NCBI GenBank assembly: GCA_050944035.1
Contig: JBMNQH010000049.1
Span: 1 to 5,232, forward strand
Direction: 5' to 3'
Source: JBMNQH01 sp050944035
GTDB lineage: Bacteria > Bacillota > Clostridia > Oscillospirales > Oscillospiraceae
DNA: 5,232 nt
Shown here: positions 5,045 to 5,232 of the stretch, piece after piece
Layout: each line of letters starts with the position of its first letter
How positions within the stretch are numbered: the stretch's first letter is position 1
Position numbers and translations under genes: made by a program
The notes under the pieces: model-generated
What the model was told of the DNA's origin: nothing
Databases searched by the model: none
The model's input: the letters and a program-made list of their open reading frames with translations, nothing else

Positions 5045-5232
5045 CTACACCTCCTTATTAAACCGGTAGCCAATCCCTTTGACCGTTTGTATATACTTTG
5101 GGCTTGAAGGATTGACTTCTAATTTTTTACGAAGTCGGCTGATAATCGCCATAATGTTACTGTCATCATAGAAATATTCTTCGCCCCAAACTTCCTCATA
5201 AATCTGCTGTTTTGTCAAAATTTTCCCTTGAT
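5045..5232 (-). CDS. OmpR/PhoB-type response regulator, C-terminal part (partial)
   Basis: The 61 residues in view are the end of a winged-helix DNA-binding domain. The segments EEVWGEEYFYDDSNIM and IISRLRKKLE (recognition helix), then the C-terminal hairpin YIQTVKGIGYRF, are hallmarks of the OmpR/PhoB family. The receiver domain and start lie beyond the window edge. The gene ends in TAG at 5045, 5 nt before the kinase start, and its last codons carry the kinase ribosome binding site. Its probable target is the 11-bp-period repeat array upstream of the ABC operon. Pairing with a LanFEG-like transporter resembles CprR and other peptide-responsive regulators. Confidence 0.95.
   Translation of the reverse strand, partial: QGKILTKQQIYEEVWGEEYFYDDSNIMAIISRLRKKLEVNPSSPKYIQTVKGIGYRFNKEV

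Overview
The window looks like a piece of a mobile element from a gut-type Firmicute (Clostridia, probably Lachnospiraceae or Oscillospiraceae). This rests on strong AGGAGG ribosome binding sites, moderate GC, Gram-positive lipoprotein and lantibiotic-immunity style genes, and a short sigma-region-4-like gene of the kind carried by Tn916/Tn1549-type integrative and conjugative elements. The taxonomic call is an inference. Every gene I accept is on the minus strand, so the reading order is from high to low coordinates.

Region 5232-4122 is a two-component regulatory pair: the C-terminal winged-helix end of an OmpR/PhoB-type response regulator (cut by the window edge), followed closely by a 305-residue histidine kinase with one membrane segment and no extracellular sensor domain. 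A strong intrinsic terminator (4118-4081) closes this unit.

Region 4080-3987 is a compact control region. Four direct copies of GCAAGGTT, exactly 11 bp apart, lie upstream of an extended -10 box. This is the layout expected for tandem binding of an OmpR-type activator on one face of the DNA. The promoter drives a second unit, 3986-978: an ABC ATPase whose Q-loop glutamine is replaced by glutamate (the 'E-loop' of lantibiotic immunity ATPases), two six-helix ABC-2 permeases, and a small, very acidic lipoprotein. Together these resemble a LanFEG/CprABC-type antimicrobial-peptide export and immunity module with an added LanI-like lipoprotein. No lantibiotic precursor or modification gene is in view, so in this window it is an orphan resistance system.

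Region 977-540 contains no large gene. It holds three successive GC-rich hairpins with related arms, two of them with T-rich tails that would terminate the ABC operon. It also has a possible 35-codon gene whose ribosome binding site sits in one hairpin loop, another terminator-like hairpin, and a perfect 11-bp inverted repeat just before the sigma-like gene. Region 523-110 encodes the sigma-region-4-like protein, and another gene starts at position 6 behind a good ribosome binding site. The likely picture is a regulated peptide-resistance cassette carried as cargo next to the backbone of a conjugative element.
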